A stretch of DNA of 64,000 nt, taken from an uncultured Persicobacter sp. GTDB taxonomy: Bacteria; Bacteroidota; Bacteroidia; Cytophagales; Cyclobacteriaceae. Positions 47,237 to 56,405 of this stretch are shown here, in pieces (within the stretch, counting starts at the first letter, position 1; every line of letters begins with the position of its first letter). Below the pieces are notes generated by a model. The model searched no databases, was not told the origin of the DNA, and worked only from the letters and a program-made list of their open reading frames with translations. The translations under genes were made by a program, and so were the position numbers. The stretch spans positions 186,001 to 250,000 of the forward strand of contig CANMKE010000004.1 in the NCBI GenBank assembly GCA_947498325.1, given 5' to 3'.

Positions 47237-47276
47237 AAAAAAAGACTGATGCTTATCATCAGTCTTTCTTATTTCA
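47237..47276. terminator. Bidirectional terminator
   Basis: AAAGACTGATG / CATCAGTCTTT stem with A/T runs outside, between convergent ispD and DUF2795 genes. Confidence 0.85.
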
Positions 47277-47279
47277 AAC

Positions 47280-47501
47280 CTAATATTCATCTTCATTAAA
47301 GAAGAAGTCATCCTTAGTCGGATAATCGGGCCAAATTTCTTCAATACTCTCGTATGGTTCGCCATCATCCTCCAATTCTTGCAAATTTTCCGATAATTCC
47401 AATGGTGCTCCAGAGCGGCTACAGAAGTCAATTAGTTCTTCTTTAGTGGCTGGCCATGGTGCATCTTCCAAATACGATGCTAATTCGAGCGTCCAGTACA
47501 T
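47280..47501 (-). CDS. DUF2795 family protein
   Basis: 73 aa. MYWTLELASYLEDAPWPATKEELIDFCSRSGAPLELSENLQELEDDGEPYESIEEIWPDYP… matches the small acidic DUF2795 family (Bacteroidota/Chlorobi). Unusually for this phylum, a near-perfect Shine-Dalgarno AAAGGAGG lies 7 nt before the ATG at 47501. Function unknown. Confidence 0.93.
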   Translation of the reverse strand: MYWTLELASYLEDAPWPATKEELIDFCSRSGAPLELSENLQELEDDGEPYESIEEIWPDYPTKDDFFFNEDEY

Positions 47502-47595
47502 TATATACCTCCTTTTTATTAATCTTAAAAATACTTTGCTAATTCCGTTTACTTAGTTAGACTGCATCACTATTAACAGGTTTCACTAAGCCTCG

Positions 47596-47612
47596 CAAAA
47601 ATAGCAAAAATA
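47596..47612 (-). promoter_or_regulatory. Two tandem -7 consensus sites for DUF2795
   Basis: TATTTTTG occurs twice 9 bp apart on the minus strand (47605-47612 and 47596-47603), about 95 bp before the ATG. Confidence 0.45.
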
Positions 47613-47657
47613 ATAAGTGAACAAAGCAAAGCAACTATAATTTATTTCAACAAAGCA

Positions 47658-48539
47658 ATGAATGAATATCCTTTTTCCAAGATTTTGAAAACTTTCTATA
47701 CTTTTTGTCTGACTTTGTCATTTATGATATGCCTATCTGTTCAAAGTTTTGCGCAATATAAATGTTCAGCCCAAGACAGCCTGATCTTCAATAAGCTCAT
47801 GCAAAAGGCTGAAAAACTACAATGGAAACAGTTTTCGATCGGAAAAATCATCACCCTGACAGGTGAGCAATTCATTCAGACCCCCTACGTTGCCAACACC
47901 CTGAACCAGTCTGATCAGGAGTCCGATTTGATCATCAACCTGACGGGTTTAGATTGCACGACCTATGTGGAACAAGTGCTCGCCATGGCACAATGCATTA
48001 AAAATAACCAAACCCACTTCGGGGATTTCACAAAAGCCCTGACCAGTATTCGTTACCGAGATGGGAAACAGCAGGGTTATTTATCCCGACTCCATTATTT
48101 TACCGACTGGATTTATGACCACCAAAAACGGGGAATGATTGAAGATATCACGCCTCAGCTTGATGGCCTACAAATGGATAAAAACATTAATTTCATGAGC
48201 ACGCACCGCAAGAGTTACGCGCCTTTGGCGGATGCCGAAATATTCAAGGGTATTCAGGAAATTGAACGACAGATCAATCAACGCCAACAATGTTATTTAC
48301 CTAAAACTGAAATCCCCAAACATCAGGTGCAGATTCAGGATGGCGACCTAATCACGCTCGTAACGACGATCAAAGGGCTCGATGTTTCCCATGTCGGTTT
48401 TGCCCATTGGGTGGGTAATGAACTCCACTTCATGCATGCCTCCAGCAAACACGGCGTAATGATCACCTCCGTTCCACTGGTGGATTACCTGATGAAATTC
48501 AAATCCAACAAGGGAATTATTGTGCTTCGGGCATTGTAA
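47658..48539 (+). CDS. DUF1460 N-acetylmuramoyl-L-alanine amidase-like protein
   Basis: 293 aa. Signal peptide (ILKTFYTFCLTLSFMICLSVQSFAQ). Family blocks: GLDCTTYVEQVLAMA with the nucleophilic Cys, YLSRLHYFTDWI with the His, and TTIKGLDVSHVGFAHWVG. DUF1460 enzymes are NlpC/P60-like and hydrolyse peptidoglycan or muropeptides in the periplasm. It sits 3 bp from the convergent AmpG-like gene in the recycling cluster, matching that role. Confidence 0.93.
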   Translation: MNEYPFSKILKTFYTFCLTLSFMICLSVQSFAQYKCSAQDSLIFNKLMQKAEKLQWKQFSIGKIITLTGEQFIQTPYVANTLNQSDQESDLIINLTGLDCTTYVEQVLAMAQCIKNNQTHFGDFTKALTSIRYRDGKQQGYLSRLHYFTDWIYDHQKRGMIEDITPQLDGLQMDKNINFMSTHRKSYAPLADAEIFKGIQEIERQINQRQQCYLPKTEIPKHQVQIQDGDLITLVTTIKGLDVSHVGFAHWVGNELHFMHASSKHGVMITSVPLVDYLMKFKSNKGIIVLRAL

Positions 48540-48542
48540 ACC

Positions 48543-49820
48543 TCAGCCCTTGACCTTTCGGCCAAAATCCGCAGGAATACCTAAAAATGGCACCAGCAAA
48601 ATCGCTGGAATACCACAAAGAAACACATAAACAAAGAATCCTGTGTAACCTATTTCTGTCTGTACCCAACCGCTTAACATCGAGGGCAACATGACGCCGA
48701 GTGCCATAAAGCCTGTACAAAGTGCGTAATGACTTGCCTTCATGGCACCATCAGCAATATAAATCATGTACATCATCAGGGCCGAGAAACCAAAACCATA
48801 ACCAAACTGCTCAACAATCACGGTAATGCTGACCCAGAATGCTTGTGGCGGCTGAAAGTGCGCAAGCAGTGCGTAACCGAGATTCGGAATATTCAGCAAC
48901 AGGCACATCCATAAAATCCAGCGTTTGAGTCCAGATTTGGAGATTAAATAGCCCCCAATAAAACCACCCGCAAGCAGGGAAAGCACCCCGTAAGTCCCGT
49001 AAATTATCCCTTGGGCTTCATTCGACAAGCCCAGCCCTCCTTTTGCCACAGGGTCCAGCATAAACGGGGCAACCATCTTCACCAGTTGTGCTTCGCCAAG
49101 TCGGAACAACAGAATAAAAGCCAAGGCAACGCCAATCCTCTTTTTGAGAAAAAAGGACAGAAAAGTAACCATGAAACCATTCCCTTCTTCCGTACCAACC
49201 GCGCGGTCAGTTAATGGCTTTGGGCAGATAAAGTAATGGTAAACACCCATCAATATCAAAATCAGCCCTACAAGCGAGAAGGTTACCATCCATACTTTGG
49301 CATAATCGGCTGTCCAGTGACTTGCAAGGTATCCCGTAAAAAACACCAGCGGCCCCTGCATCAGCAACATACCTACACGATAAAAAATAGAGCGCACCCC
49401 CACAAAATAAGACTGATCGTCCTCCGTTAGCCCCACCATATAAAAGCCATCTGCGGCAATATCATGGGTTGCTGAAGTAAACGCCAGCAACAGTAAAATA
49501 GCCATGGAAGCCTGAAAGAAGAACGGTAAAGGCAATACAAAGCCCAGACCAGCCATCAGTACCCCCATCAGCAACTGTGCGGTTACCATCCAGTAACGCT
49601 TGGTTTTAAACCAGTCGACCACAGGACTCCAAAGCGGTTTTATAACCCAGGGCAAATTCAGCAAACTGGTATAGGCGGCAATTTTCACATTGCTCAAGCC
49701 CAGGTTTTTATACATCACCACCGATACGCTCATCACGAGCATATAAGGCAGGGCTTGCGTCAGGTACAGTGAAGGCACCCAGGCCCATGGCGAGGTTTTA
49801 TCGGTTTTCAATCGAAACAT
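48543..49820 (-). CDS. AmpG-like muropeptide MFS transporter
   Basis: 425 aa with about 12 TM segments. AmpG-like start WAWVPSLYLTQALPYMLV, then WVIKPLWSPVVDWFKTKRYW and FTSATHDIAADGFYMVGL. Imports anhydro-muropeptides or related PG fragments from periplasm to cytoplasm. MurQ and a sugar kinase are its downstream neighbours in function, encoded next on the same strand. Confidence 0.87.
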   Translation of the reverse strand: MFRLKTDKTSPWAWVPSLYLTQALPYMLVMSVSVVMYKNLGLSNVKIAAYTSLLNLPWVIKPLWSPVVDWFKTKRYWMVTAQLLMGVLMAGLGFVLPLPFFFQASMAILLLLAFTSATHDIAADGFYMVGLTEDDQSYFVGVRSIFYRVGMLLMQGPLVFFTGYLASHWTADYAKVWMVTFSLVGLILILMGVYHYFICPKPLTDRAVGTEEGNGFMVTFLSFFLKKRIGVALAFILLFRLGEAQLVKMVAPFMLDPVAKGGLGLSNEAQGIIYGTYGVLSLLAGGFIGGYLISKSGLKRWILWMCLLLNIPNLGYALLAHFQPPQAFWVSITVIVEQFGYGFGFSALMMYMIYIADGAMKASHYALCTGFMALGVMLPSMLSGWVQTEIGYTGFFVYVFLCGIPAILLVPFLGIPADFGRKVKG

Positions 49821-49884
49821 CTACTCAGTAAAAAAATGAATAACTTGGATTACAGCTCATGGCCCGCGCACCGCAAAAAGCGGA

Positions 49885-50694
49885 TTATTTTTGCGCTTCG
49901 AAATGATGAGCAACAGCCTTGCGGACACTCCCCTCACGCAGCAAAAGTGCCTCTGCCTGAGAGTAAGGCAAACCCGTAGCCTCAACGATCATCTTGGCCC
50001 CACGGTCCACCAGCTTTTCATTGGTCAGTTGCATATCCACCATGCGGTTACCTTTCACCTTTCCCATGCGAATCATGCAGGCCGTTGAGATCATATTCAA
50101 TACCAACTTCTGCGCCGTCCCCGCTTTCATACGGGTACTTCCAGTGACAAATTCAGGCCCTACAACTGCCTCAATGGCAATATCAGCCGCCTCACTCAGC
50201 TTCGAACCTGCGTTACAGGTAATCCCTGCGGTAAGCAATCCATGCGCCTTGGCTTGCGCCAGACCACCCAGCACATAAGGCGTACGCCCCGAAGCGGCAA
50301 TCCCCACGAGTACATCGTTGGCATTGATCTCGTAAGCTTTCAAATCTTCCCACGCCTGTGTTTCATTGTCCTCCGCAGCCTCCACCGCCTTACGGATAGC
50401 GCGGTCACCGCCAGCAATCAAGCCAATCACCACACCTTCCACGCCATAGGTCGGAGGAATTTCAGAAGCATCCAGCACGCCAAGGCGTCCGCTTGTTCCC
50501 GCTCCGATATAAAACAGACGTCCACCATTTTTCATGCGCTTCACTGTTTGTTCCACCAGCTGCTCAATGGCAGGAATGGCTTTGGCAACCGCCTGATGAA
50601 CTTTGGCGTCCTCTTTATTCATATTCACCAAAATCTCCTGCGCCGTCATTTGATCTAAATTCTGGTAGTTTGATGATGCTTCCGTTGTACTCAT
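49885..50694 (-). CDS. murQ: N-acetylmuramic acid 6-phosphate etherase
   Basis: 269 aa. NGGRLFYIGAGTSGRLGVLDASEIPPTYG with the catalytic Glu, then IAGGDRAIRKAVEAAEDN and LVGIAASGRTPYVLGGL; C-terminal TRMKAGTAQKLVLNMISTACMIRMGKVKGNRMVDM. Splits MurNAc-6P into GlcNAc-6P and D-lactate. Same strand as the kinase, which likely supplies the substrate. Confidence 0.97.
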   Translation of the reverse strand: MSTTEASSNYQNLDQMTAQEILVNMNKEDAKVHQAVAKAIPAIEQLVEQTVKRMKNGGRLFYIGAGTSGRLGVLDASEIPPTYGVEGVVIGLIAGGDRAIRKAVEAAEDNETQAWEDLKAYEINANDVLVGIAASGRTPYVLGGLAQAKAHGLLTAGITCNAGSKLSEAADIAIEAVVGPEFVTGSTRMKAGTAQKLVLNMISTACMIRMGKVKGNRMVDMQLTNEKLVDRGAKMIVEATGLPYSQAEALLLREGSVRKAVAHHFEAQK

Positions 50695-50769
50695 ATTATA
50701 TTTTAATTGATGCTAATACCTGATTTTTTCACCTGAAGGTCCCTAAAAGTATTCCGCCTACTTTAGCGA

Positions 50770-51618
50770 TCAGGAACTCGTTTTATGATATTCCACCAGC
50801 CCGTTGATCGGTGCCTGTGTTACCTTGCCAAGGTGCAATTGATGCTCAGAAAGTACCTCCTGAAGTTGATCCTGAAAATGGTAAGCCACACTGCCCACAA
50901 AACGCACTTCAGCAGGATAAACCGTCACCATCGGCTTCAGGTACTCCGCCACATAAGCGGACAATTGCCCTGTTACGAGTTGCGAGATTTCTGGGGCCTC
51001 GATATGTAATTTCAGGAAGGGGGTAAACTGAGCCATGAACCGCTGCTGAAATTTACTTTGGTACAGTAAAGGCACCAAATCGGCCACTGGCCAAGGGGAA
51101 AACCGATCAAAATCTTCCAATAAATTCGAGGATAGTTTCCGCCTTAACACCCGCTCCAGGAGCGCTTGCCCCAATCGGGCACCACTGCCTTCATCGGACA
51201 ACAGCCAACCCAGCGAAGTGGCTTTTTCCTGCAACTGCCCCTGCGCATAGTAGGCCGCGTGGGCGCCTGTCCCGAGTATGCCCACCAAGCCATTACCTGC
51301 TCCCCAGACTGATCGCGCTGCGCCCAGAAGATCATTCTCTATCGTGATACGGGCAGCAGTAAAATAAGTGGAAAGTGCTGTATGTATGGCTATTCTCCCC
51401 GCCTCCGTTCCACAGCCTGCGCCATAAAAGTAAATTTCTTTCACTGATTTTTTGGGCACTGGCCAGGAAGTCTGATGCAGCAACGCACGCAGTTCCTCTG
51501 TTCCGCGCAGCAGCGGATTCATGCCTGCAGTGGTAACCTGCTCCCCGAAGGTTTCATTCTCAAAAGCCCAGACGGCCTTCGTCCCTCCGCTATCGACGAT
51601 CAATGTGGTTTGTTCCAT
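50770..51618 (-). CDS. BadF/BadG-type ATPase, probable MurNAc or GlcNAc kinase
   Basis: 282 aa. ASKHA-fold: LIVDSGGTKAVWAF (phosphate-1 loop), ILGTGAHAAYYAQG, LGWLLSDEGSGARLGQALLE. This is the BadF/N-acetylglucosamine-kinase group; MurK of Clostridium belongs here. Next to murQ, it probably makes MurNAc-6P and/or GlcNAc-6P. First gene of the leftward recycling unit. Confidence 0.85.
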   Translation of the reverse strand: MEQTTLIVDSGGTKAVWAFENETFGEQVTTAGMNPLLRGTEELRALLHQTSWPVPKKSVKEIYFYGAGCGTEAGRIAIHTALSTYFTAARITIENDLLGAARSVWGAGNGLVGILGTGAHAAYYAQGQLQEKATSLGWLLSDEGSGARLGQALLERVLRRKLSSNLLEDFDRFSPWPVADLVPLLYQSKFQQRFMAQFTPFLKLHIEAPEISQLVTGQLSAYVAEYLKPMVTVYPAEVRFVGSVAYHFQDQLQEVLSEHQLHLGKVTQAPINGLVEYHKTSS

Positions 51619-51730
51619 GGTGATATTTTCGCTTACCTGTGCTGCTCGACCACATACTCGATGGCGACAAAATTGATCGACATCCTTTTCCTGCGGCCAC
51701 CAGCCTGCTGTAAGTTAATTATTTTAAAAC

Positions 51731-51764
51731 AAAAAAAATCCCACGCTCGAAAAACGTGGGATTT
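51731..51764 (-). terminator. Terminator of the DUF349 gene
   Basis: AATCCCACG / CGTGGGATT stem followed by eight T on the minus strand. Confidence 0.9.
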
Positions 51765-51785
51765 GATCATATCTGTAAGGGCGAA

Positions 51786-53039
51786 TTACTCTGCTGCTTT
51801 CAATTCAGCATTCAATTGCGCCAACAATTGCTTTTTCACTTCTACTTTACGGGCTTTAAGGTCCGTTTTGTTGTCTACCAATTTACCAAAAGCAGCGCCA
51901 AATTTTTCGGCATTCTCCTGATAAAGGGTCAACTCGTGCTGATCGCGGTTATACAACTCACGCAACATACGAATCAATGACTTCAGTTGCTCAGCAGCCG
52001 TTTTTTCGCTAAACCCACGCACTTTCTGCGAAGTCAAACGATACAAGAAGGCACGCTCAGAAACCATGTCGCAAGCGGCAAAGAAACGATCGTTCAACTC
52101 CTTAGACTGACCCTTAGGCAAGCGGCCAGCGCTTTTCCAGGCATCCTGAAGGTTACGCACCTCTTTTGCAGCATCCTGATCTCCACGTCCAACCAAAGCT
52201 TCGGCTTTTTCCACCAATGCTTGTTTTTCCTCCGCTGCGGCACCTTTCTTCTGCTCTCTGCGGCTTTTACGCAATGGCTCCAACTTCGCATATACAGCAT
52301 CCGTTTCAGCCTTGAAGCGTGTCCAGAGTTCATTACGAACTTTTACAGGAACAACAGGCAACTGTTTCCAGTCAGGGATTAAAGTCATGAACGCTTTATC
52401 CACCTGCTCAAGATCTTCCTCTTCGAGGAGTCCATGGGCTTTGGCGATCAAGGCTTCATACCCTTTGGTTTTTTCTTCAAGTTCTTTCTTACGGGACTCG
52501 AAAAAAGCATTTCTCTTCTCAAAAAATTCATTCAAGATTGTCTCCATGCGTCCTTCAACCTCCTGACGGTGTTCATCAGCTACAGCTCCTGTTTTCAACC
52601 ATCGCTGTTTCAGGTCTTTGAACTTCTCTCCAGCATCACGCAGGTCTTCCATTTCACGGATCACCTCCGCTTCCGCAAGCAGAGCAGTCTTGATTTCCAG
52701 GTTTTTGGCACGGTTACGGTCAATCAGGTCGCGAATCAACACCTCGTAGCGGTCGAGCGTTTCGAATAACGGCTCGTAATCCCCTAAGGCATCAAATTCC
52801 GACAATTGCTTACGCAAGTGCACTAATTTCATTAAAAATGACCCCTTGTTGGTGGCCTCCTCGATAGTTTTAGCGAGGACTTCTACTTTTTGTTTTGCGA
52901 GTTCAAAGCGGTCTTCGAAATATTTGATCGAAGCAGCTTCATCTTCTTTTACGTCTCCGATTTCACGCTCAGGAAACTCTAAAAATCCGTTGCGAAAAAT
53001 TTTCCCGTCTTTGATGTACCCGTACTTGTTCGGTTCCAA
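51786..53039 (-). CDS. DUF349 domain coiled-coil protein
   Basis: 417 aa from a TTG at 53039; the frame is closed by TAA about 40 bp upstream and offers no ATG. N-terminal …YGYIKDGKIFRNGFLEFPEREIGDVK… as in Bacteroidota DUF349 proteins. Multiple three-helix DUF349 repeats follow (…LKQRWLKTGAVADEHRQEVEGRMETI…, DWKQLPVVPVKVRNELWTRFKAETD…, LQDAWKSAGRLPKGQSKELNDRFFAACD). Cytoplasmic and highly charged. Function unknown. Confidence 0.88.
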   Translation of the reverse strand: MEPNKYGYIKDGKIFRNGFLEFPEREIGDVKEDEAASIKYFEDRFELAKQKVEVLAKTIEEATNKGSFLMKLVHLRKQLSEFDALGDYEPLFETLDRYEVLIRDLIDRNRAKNLEIKTALLAEAEVIREMEDLRDAGEKFKDLKQRWLKTGAVADEHRQEVEGRMETILNEFFEKRNAFFESRKKELEEKTKGYEALIAKAHGLLEEEDLEQVDKAFMTLIPDWKQLPVVPVKVRNELWTRFKAETDAVYAKLEPLRKSRREQKKGAAAEEKQALVEKAEALVGRGDQDAAKEVRNLQDAWKSAGRLPKGQSKELNDRFFAACDMVSERAFLYRLTSQKVRGFSEKTAAEQLKSLIRMLRELYNRDQHELTLYQENAEKFGAAFGKLVDNKTDLKARKVEVKKQLLAQLNAELKAAE

Positions 53040-53093
53040 TGCTTTGTGGATTAAGTTATCGATAGATAAGTACGTCGTTTAAATTGACTGATG

Positions 53094-53101
53094 CAAAACT
53101 A
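53094..53101 (-). promoter_or_regulatory. -7 consensus for the DUF349 gene
   Basis: TAGTTTTG on the minus strand, 55 bp before the TTG start; supports the short 5' leader and that start. Confidence 0.45.
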
Positions 53102-53249
53102 ATTAATTAGAGTAAAAGAAACATGGTTAAGGGTAAAAATTAGCATATTTGCATGTGGGAAAAGTGAAAATTTCCCAAAAAGCGGTCAACATTCACCGCA
53201 TATAGAGTATTTTAGTAAGAAAATAAACGCCAAACTATCTGATAATACA

Positions 53250-54932
53250 ATGAGCGATAATAAGATCATCTTTTCAATGTCAGGGGTAACGAAAACTTAC
53301 CCTCCACAAAAAACAGTGCTAAAAAACATTCACCTGTCGTTTTTCTACGGTGCCAAAATTGGTGTTTTAGGACTCAACGGTTCTGGTAAATCGAGCTTAT
53401 TGCGCATTATCGCAGGGCTTGACACCAACATTCAGGGCGAGGTTGTTTCTGATAAGGAGTACTCGGTAGGTTACCTGGAGCAGGAGCCTCAGCTTGACCC
53501 AAGCAAGACTGTCCGTGAGATTATTGAAGAGGGTGTTCAGGAAATTGTGGATCTTTTGCAGGAATTTGAGGACATCAATGCCAAATTTGCCGAGCCAGAG
53601 ATTTTGGAAGATCCAGACAAAATGAATGACCTGATTGTTCGTCAGGGTGAAGTTCAGGAAAAAATCGACCATATGGACGGTTGGAATCTGGACAACCGCC
53701 TCGAGCGTGCAATGGACGCACTACGCACTCCTCCTTCAGACCAAAAGATTGAAGTTCTTTCTGGTGGTGAGAAGCGCCGTGTGGCTTTGTGTCGCTTATT
53801 GTTGAAAGAGCCTGATGTATTGCTACTCGATGAGCCTACCAACCACTTGGATGCCGAGTCGGTTTACTGGCTGGAGCAGCACTTGCAGCAATATAAAGGA
53901 ACCGTAATTGCCGTAACACACGACCGTTACTTCCTTGATAATGTTGCGGGATGGATTCTTGAGCTTGACCGTGGTGAAGGTATTCCATGGAAAGGAAACT
54001 ATTCTTCTTGGTTGGAGCAAAAAGAGAAGCGTTTGGCGCAGGAGAAAAAATCAGAGAGCAAACGTCAGAAAACACTGGAACGCGAGCTGGAGTGGATCCG
54101 TATGTCGCCGAAGGGCCGCCATGCAAAATCCAAGGCACGTATCAACTCTTACGACAAACTGGTTTCGCAGGAAAATGGCGAAAGAGAGCAGTCGTTGGAG
54201 CTTTTCATTCCTGCAGGTCCGCGTTTGGGCTCCAAGGTTATTGAAGCCCATGGTGTATCAAAAGGCTTTGGCGACAAACTATTGTATGAAAACCTGGATT
54301 TCATGTTGCCACAGGGTGGAATCGTTGGGATCGTAGGTCCTAATGGTGCAGGTAAAACAACGCTATTCAAAATGATCACAGGCCAACTTCAGCCTGATGC
54401 TGGTACTTTTGAAGTGGGTTCAACGGTAAAAATTGGTTATGTAGATCAAGAGCATGACAATCTTGACCCTGAAAAAACAATATGGGAAGTGATCTCCGAC
54501 GGCAATGAATTAATGATGGTAGGCGACAAGGAAGTCAATTCCCGCGCTTATGTTTCTAAATTCAACTTCTCTGGAGGCGAGCAACAAAAATTGGTGGGCG
54601 AACTTTCTGGTGGGCAACGCAACCGCGTACACCTGGCCATGACACTAAAAGAGGGTGCCAACTTACTGCTACTCGATGAACCTACCAACGACCTCGACAT
54701 TAATACCCTTCGTGCACTGGAGGAAGCCCTGAATGAGTTTGGTGGCTGTGCGGTAGTTATTTCTCACGACCGTTGGTTCCTTGACCGCGTTTGTACACAT
54801 ACTTTGGCTTTTGAGGGAGAATCTCAGGTAAAATGGTTCGAAGGAACTTTCACCGAGTACGAAGAAGACCGAATTAAGCGCATGGGAGAGCTTCGACCAA
54901 CGCGTATTAAGTATAAAAAATTGACGAAATAA
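53250..54932 (+). CDS. ettA: Energy-dependent translational throttle protein (ABC-F)
   Basis: 560 aa, EttA length. Two ABC domains: Walker A GLNGSGKS at 41-48, signature LSGGEKRRVA, Walker B LLLDEPTNHLD; second Walker A GPNGAGKTT, LSGGQRNRVH, LLLDEPTNDLD. The interdomain linker has the P-site tRNA-interacting motif. No TM segments. It binds the ribosomal E site and gates the first elongation step by ATP/ADP state. Followed by two hairpins and rpsT. Confidence 0.96.
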   Translation: MSDNKIIFSMSGVTKTYPPQKTVLKNIHLSFFYGAKIGVLGLNGSGKSSLLRIIAGLDTNIQGEVVSDKEYSVGYLEQEPQLDPSKTVREIIEEGVQEIVDLLQEFEDINAKFAEPEILEDPDKMNDLIVRQGEVQEKIDHMDGWNLDNRLERAMDALRTPPSDQKIEVLSGGEKRRVALCRLLLKEPDVLLLDEPTNHLDAESVYWLEQHLQQYKGTVIAVTHDRYFLDNVAGWILELDRGEGIPWKGNYSSWLEQKEKRLAQEKKSESKRQKTLERELEWIRMSPKGRHAKSKARINSYDKLVSQENGEREQSLELFIPAGPRLGSKVIEAHGVSKGFGDKLLYENLDFMLPQGGIVGIVGPNGAGKTTLFKMITGQLQPDAGTFEVGSTVKIGYVDQEHDNLDPEKTIWEVISDGNELMMVGDKEVNSRAYVSKFNFSGGEQQKLVGELSGGQRNRVHLAMTLKEGANLLLLDEPTNDLDINTLRALEEALNEFGGCAVVISHDRWFLDRVCTHTLAFEGESQVKWFEGTFTEYEEDRIKRMGELRPTRIKYKKLTK

Positions 54933-54947
54933 TTTATTTCGAAAAAA

Positions 54948-54971
54948 GATGTTCCTCTATTTTGAGGAACA
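54948..54971 (+). terminator. Hairpin after ettA
   Basis: ATGTTCCTC / GAGGAACAT (9 bp) with a 6-nt loop, T-poor tail (TTGCTCC). Weaker than the next one. Confidence 0.5.
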
Positions 54972-55015
54972 TTTGCTCCTTTTCTGGAGTATTTAACACT
55001 AACTTAAACATTTTC

Positions 55016-55043
55016 AAGGTGAAACCGAGCTTCACCTTTTTTT
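55016..55043 (+). terminator. ettA terminator
   Basis: AAGGTGAA / TTCACCTT with 7-nt loop, followed by TTTTT. Confidence 0.85.
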
Positions 55044-55059
55044 CTTCCGATTGTTATCC

Positions 55060-55067
55060 TATCTTTG
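55060..55067 (+). promoter_or_regulatory. rpsT promoter -7 element
   Basis: TATCTTTG, an exact TAnnTTTG match, directly after the ettA terminator. It leaves an approximately 130-nt leader before the rpsT ATG, typical of ribosomal-protein genes with leader regulation. Confidence 0.5.
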
Positions 55068-55203
55068 CGCAACTCTTACGGAATTGCAAGAAAGGAAATT
55101 TATTTTCCGCAGTTTATTTGACTAACAATCTCGAAAACACTACATTTGCAGTCCTGTATTTCGAAGAGGAAAAAACAATTAAAAAAAAATATATAAGTAA
55201 AGC

Positions 55204-55455
55204 ATGGCAAATCATAAGTCAGCGTTGAAGAGAATCCGTTCCAACAACGCAAAACGTTTGAGAAACAGATATCAATTGAAATCTACTCGTACTTTTATCA
55301 AAAAATTGAGAGGTTCTAAAGATGCTGCTGAAGCTCAAGAATTGTTCGTAAAAGTAGTTTCAATGATTGATAAGCTTGCTAAGCGTAACATCATTCACAA
55401 AAACAAAGCCGCTAACAACAAATCGAAGTTGGCGAAATTTGTGAACAGCTTATAA
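55204..55455 (+). CDS. rpsT: 30S ribosomal protein S20
   Basis: 83 aa. MANHKSALKRIRSNNAKRLRNR, FIKKLRGSKDAAEAQELF, IIHKNKAANNKSKLAKFVNSL: a typical basic S20. Binds 16S rRNA in the small subunit. Confidence 0.98.
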   Translation: MANHKSALKRIRSNNAKRLRNRYQLKSTRTFIKKLRGSKDAAEAQELFVKVVSMIDKLAKRNIIHKNKAANNKSKLAKFVNSL

Positions 55456-55467
55456 GATACTTAAGAA

Positions 55468-55496
55468 AACCTCGCTACAAATAGTGAGGTTTTTTT
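55468..55496 (+). terminator. rpsT terminator
   Basis: AACCTCGCTA / TAGTGAGGTT with a 4-nt loop, followed by a T-run. Confidence 0.9.
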
Positions 55497-55577
55497 GTAT
55501 CCAGTCCATTTTGGTACTTCAGCAAAACCAACATTTCTGAAGGATTTTCTTTTACCCAATAAAGAAAATGCAAACCT

Positions 55578-56276
55578 ATGGACTACCCACAAACCCCAAA
55601 CCCGATCAGTAACTGGGCCGAAGAAGATCGCCCAAGAGAGAAAATGCTACACATCGGCAGGCAAAACCTCAGCAATGCCGAACTGATCGCGATCCTGCTT
55701 GGCTCTGGCAGCAGAAACAAATCTGCCGTTGATCTTTCCAAAGAAATCCTGCAAGCGAACAACAACAGCCTCTATGAATTAGGCAAATGCTCCGTGGCCG
55801 ACCTGACCAAATTCAACGGCATGGGACCAGCAAAAGCCATCACGTTATTGGCTGCCATGGAACTTGGCCGCAGACGAAAAGCCGAAACCATCCAAAAGAA
55901 GCCTGTTATCAAGAGCGCTAAAGACGCCCATCAGGTATTGACACCCTACCTTACAGACTTACCCCACGAAGAATTCTGGCTCCTTTGCCTCAATCGGGCA
56001 AACCATGTAACAAAAGCCTTGCGCATCAGCGAAGGCGGCATGACGGGCACTGTTGCCGACCCGAAGAAAATCTTCCTGAAAGCCCTTGAAATGCAGGCCG
56101 CCAGCATTATTATTGCTCACAACCACCCCTCAGGCAATACAACACCAAGCGAGGCCGATCTCAAAATCACCAAGAAAATCAAAGAAGGCGGTCAGCTACT
56201 TGACCTCCCGATCCTTGACCACCTGATCATCACCGACCACACCTACCTCTCCTTTGCCGATGAAGGCTTACTCTAA
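55578..56276 (+). CDS. radC: RadC-family (JAB/MPN) protein
   Basis: 232 aa. N-terminal UPF0758 helical part (…REKMLHIGRQNLSNAELIAILLGSGSRNKSAVDLSKEIL…, FNGMGPAKAITLLAAMELGRR). JAB metalloprotease-like core EEFWLLCLNRANHVTKALRIS and IIIAHNHPSGNTTPSEADLKITKKI, with the HNH(P)SG…S…D metal triad. The name comes from an old recombination link that is disputed. Confidence 0.95.
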   Translation: MDYPQTPNPISNWAEEDRPREKMLHIGRQNLSNAELIAILLGSGSRNKSAVDLSKEILQANNNSLYELGKCSVADLTKFNGMGPAKAITLLAAMELGRRRKAETIQKKPVIKSAKDAHQVLTPYLTDLPHEEFWLLCLNRANHVTKALRISEGGMTGTVADPKKIFLKALEMQAASIIIAHNHPSGNTTPSEADLKITKKIKEGGQLLDLPILDHLIITDHTYLSFADEGLL

Positions 56277-56347
56277 GCCTGAAACTCCCATTAAATGTGA
56301 AATCTTGCCCACAAGACTCCAATTTCATCCGATATAATCTTCAGCAC

Positions 56348-56377
56348 AAAAAAATCCCACCTTAAAAAAAGTGGGAT
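56348..56377 (-). terminator. Terminator of the TPR gene
   Basis: ATCCCAC / GTGGGAT stem followed by seven T on the minus strand. Confidence 0.75.
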
Positions 56378-56405
56378 GCTTATGCTTTATTGAAAATCAG
56401 TGTAA

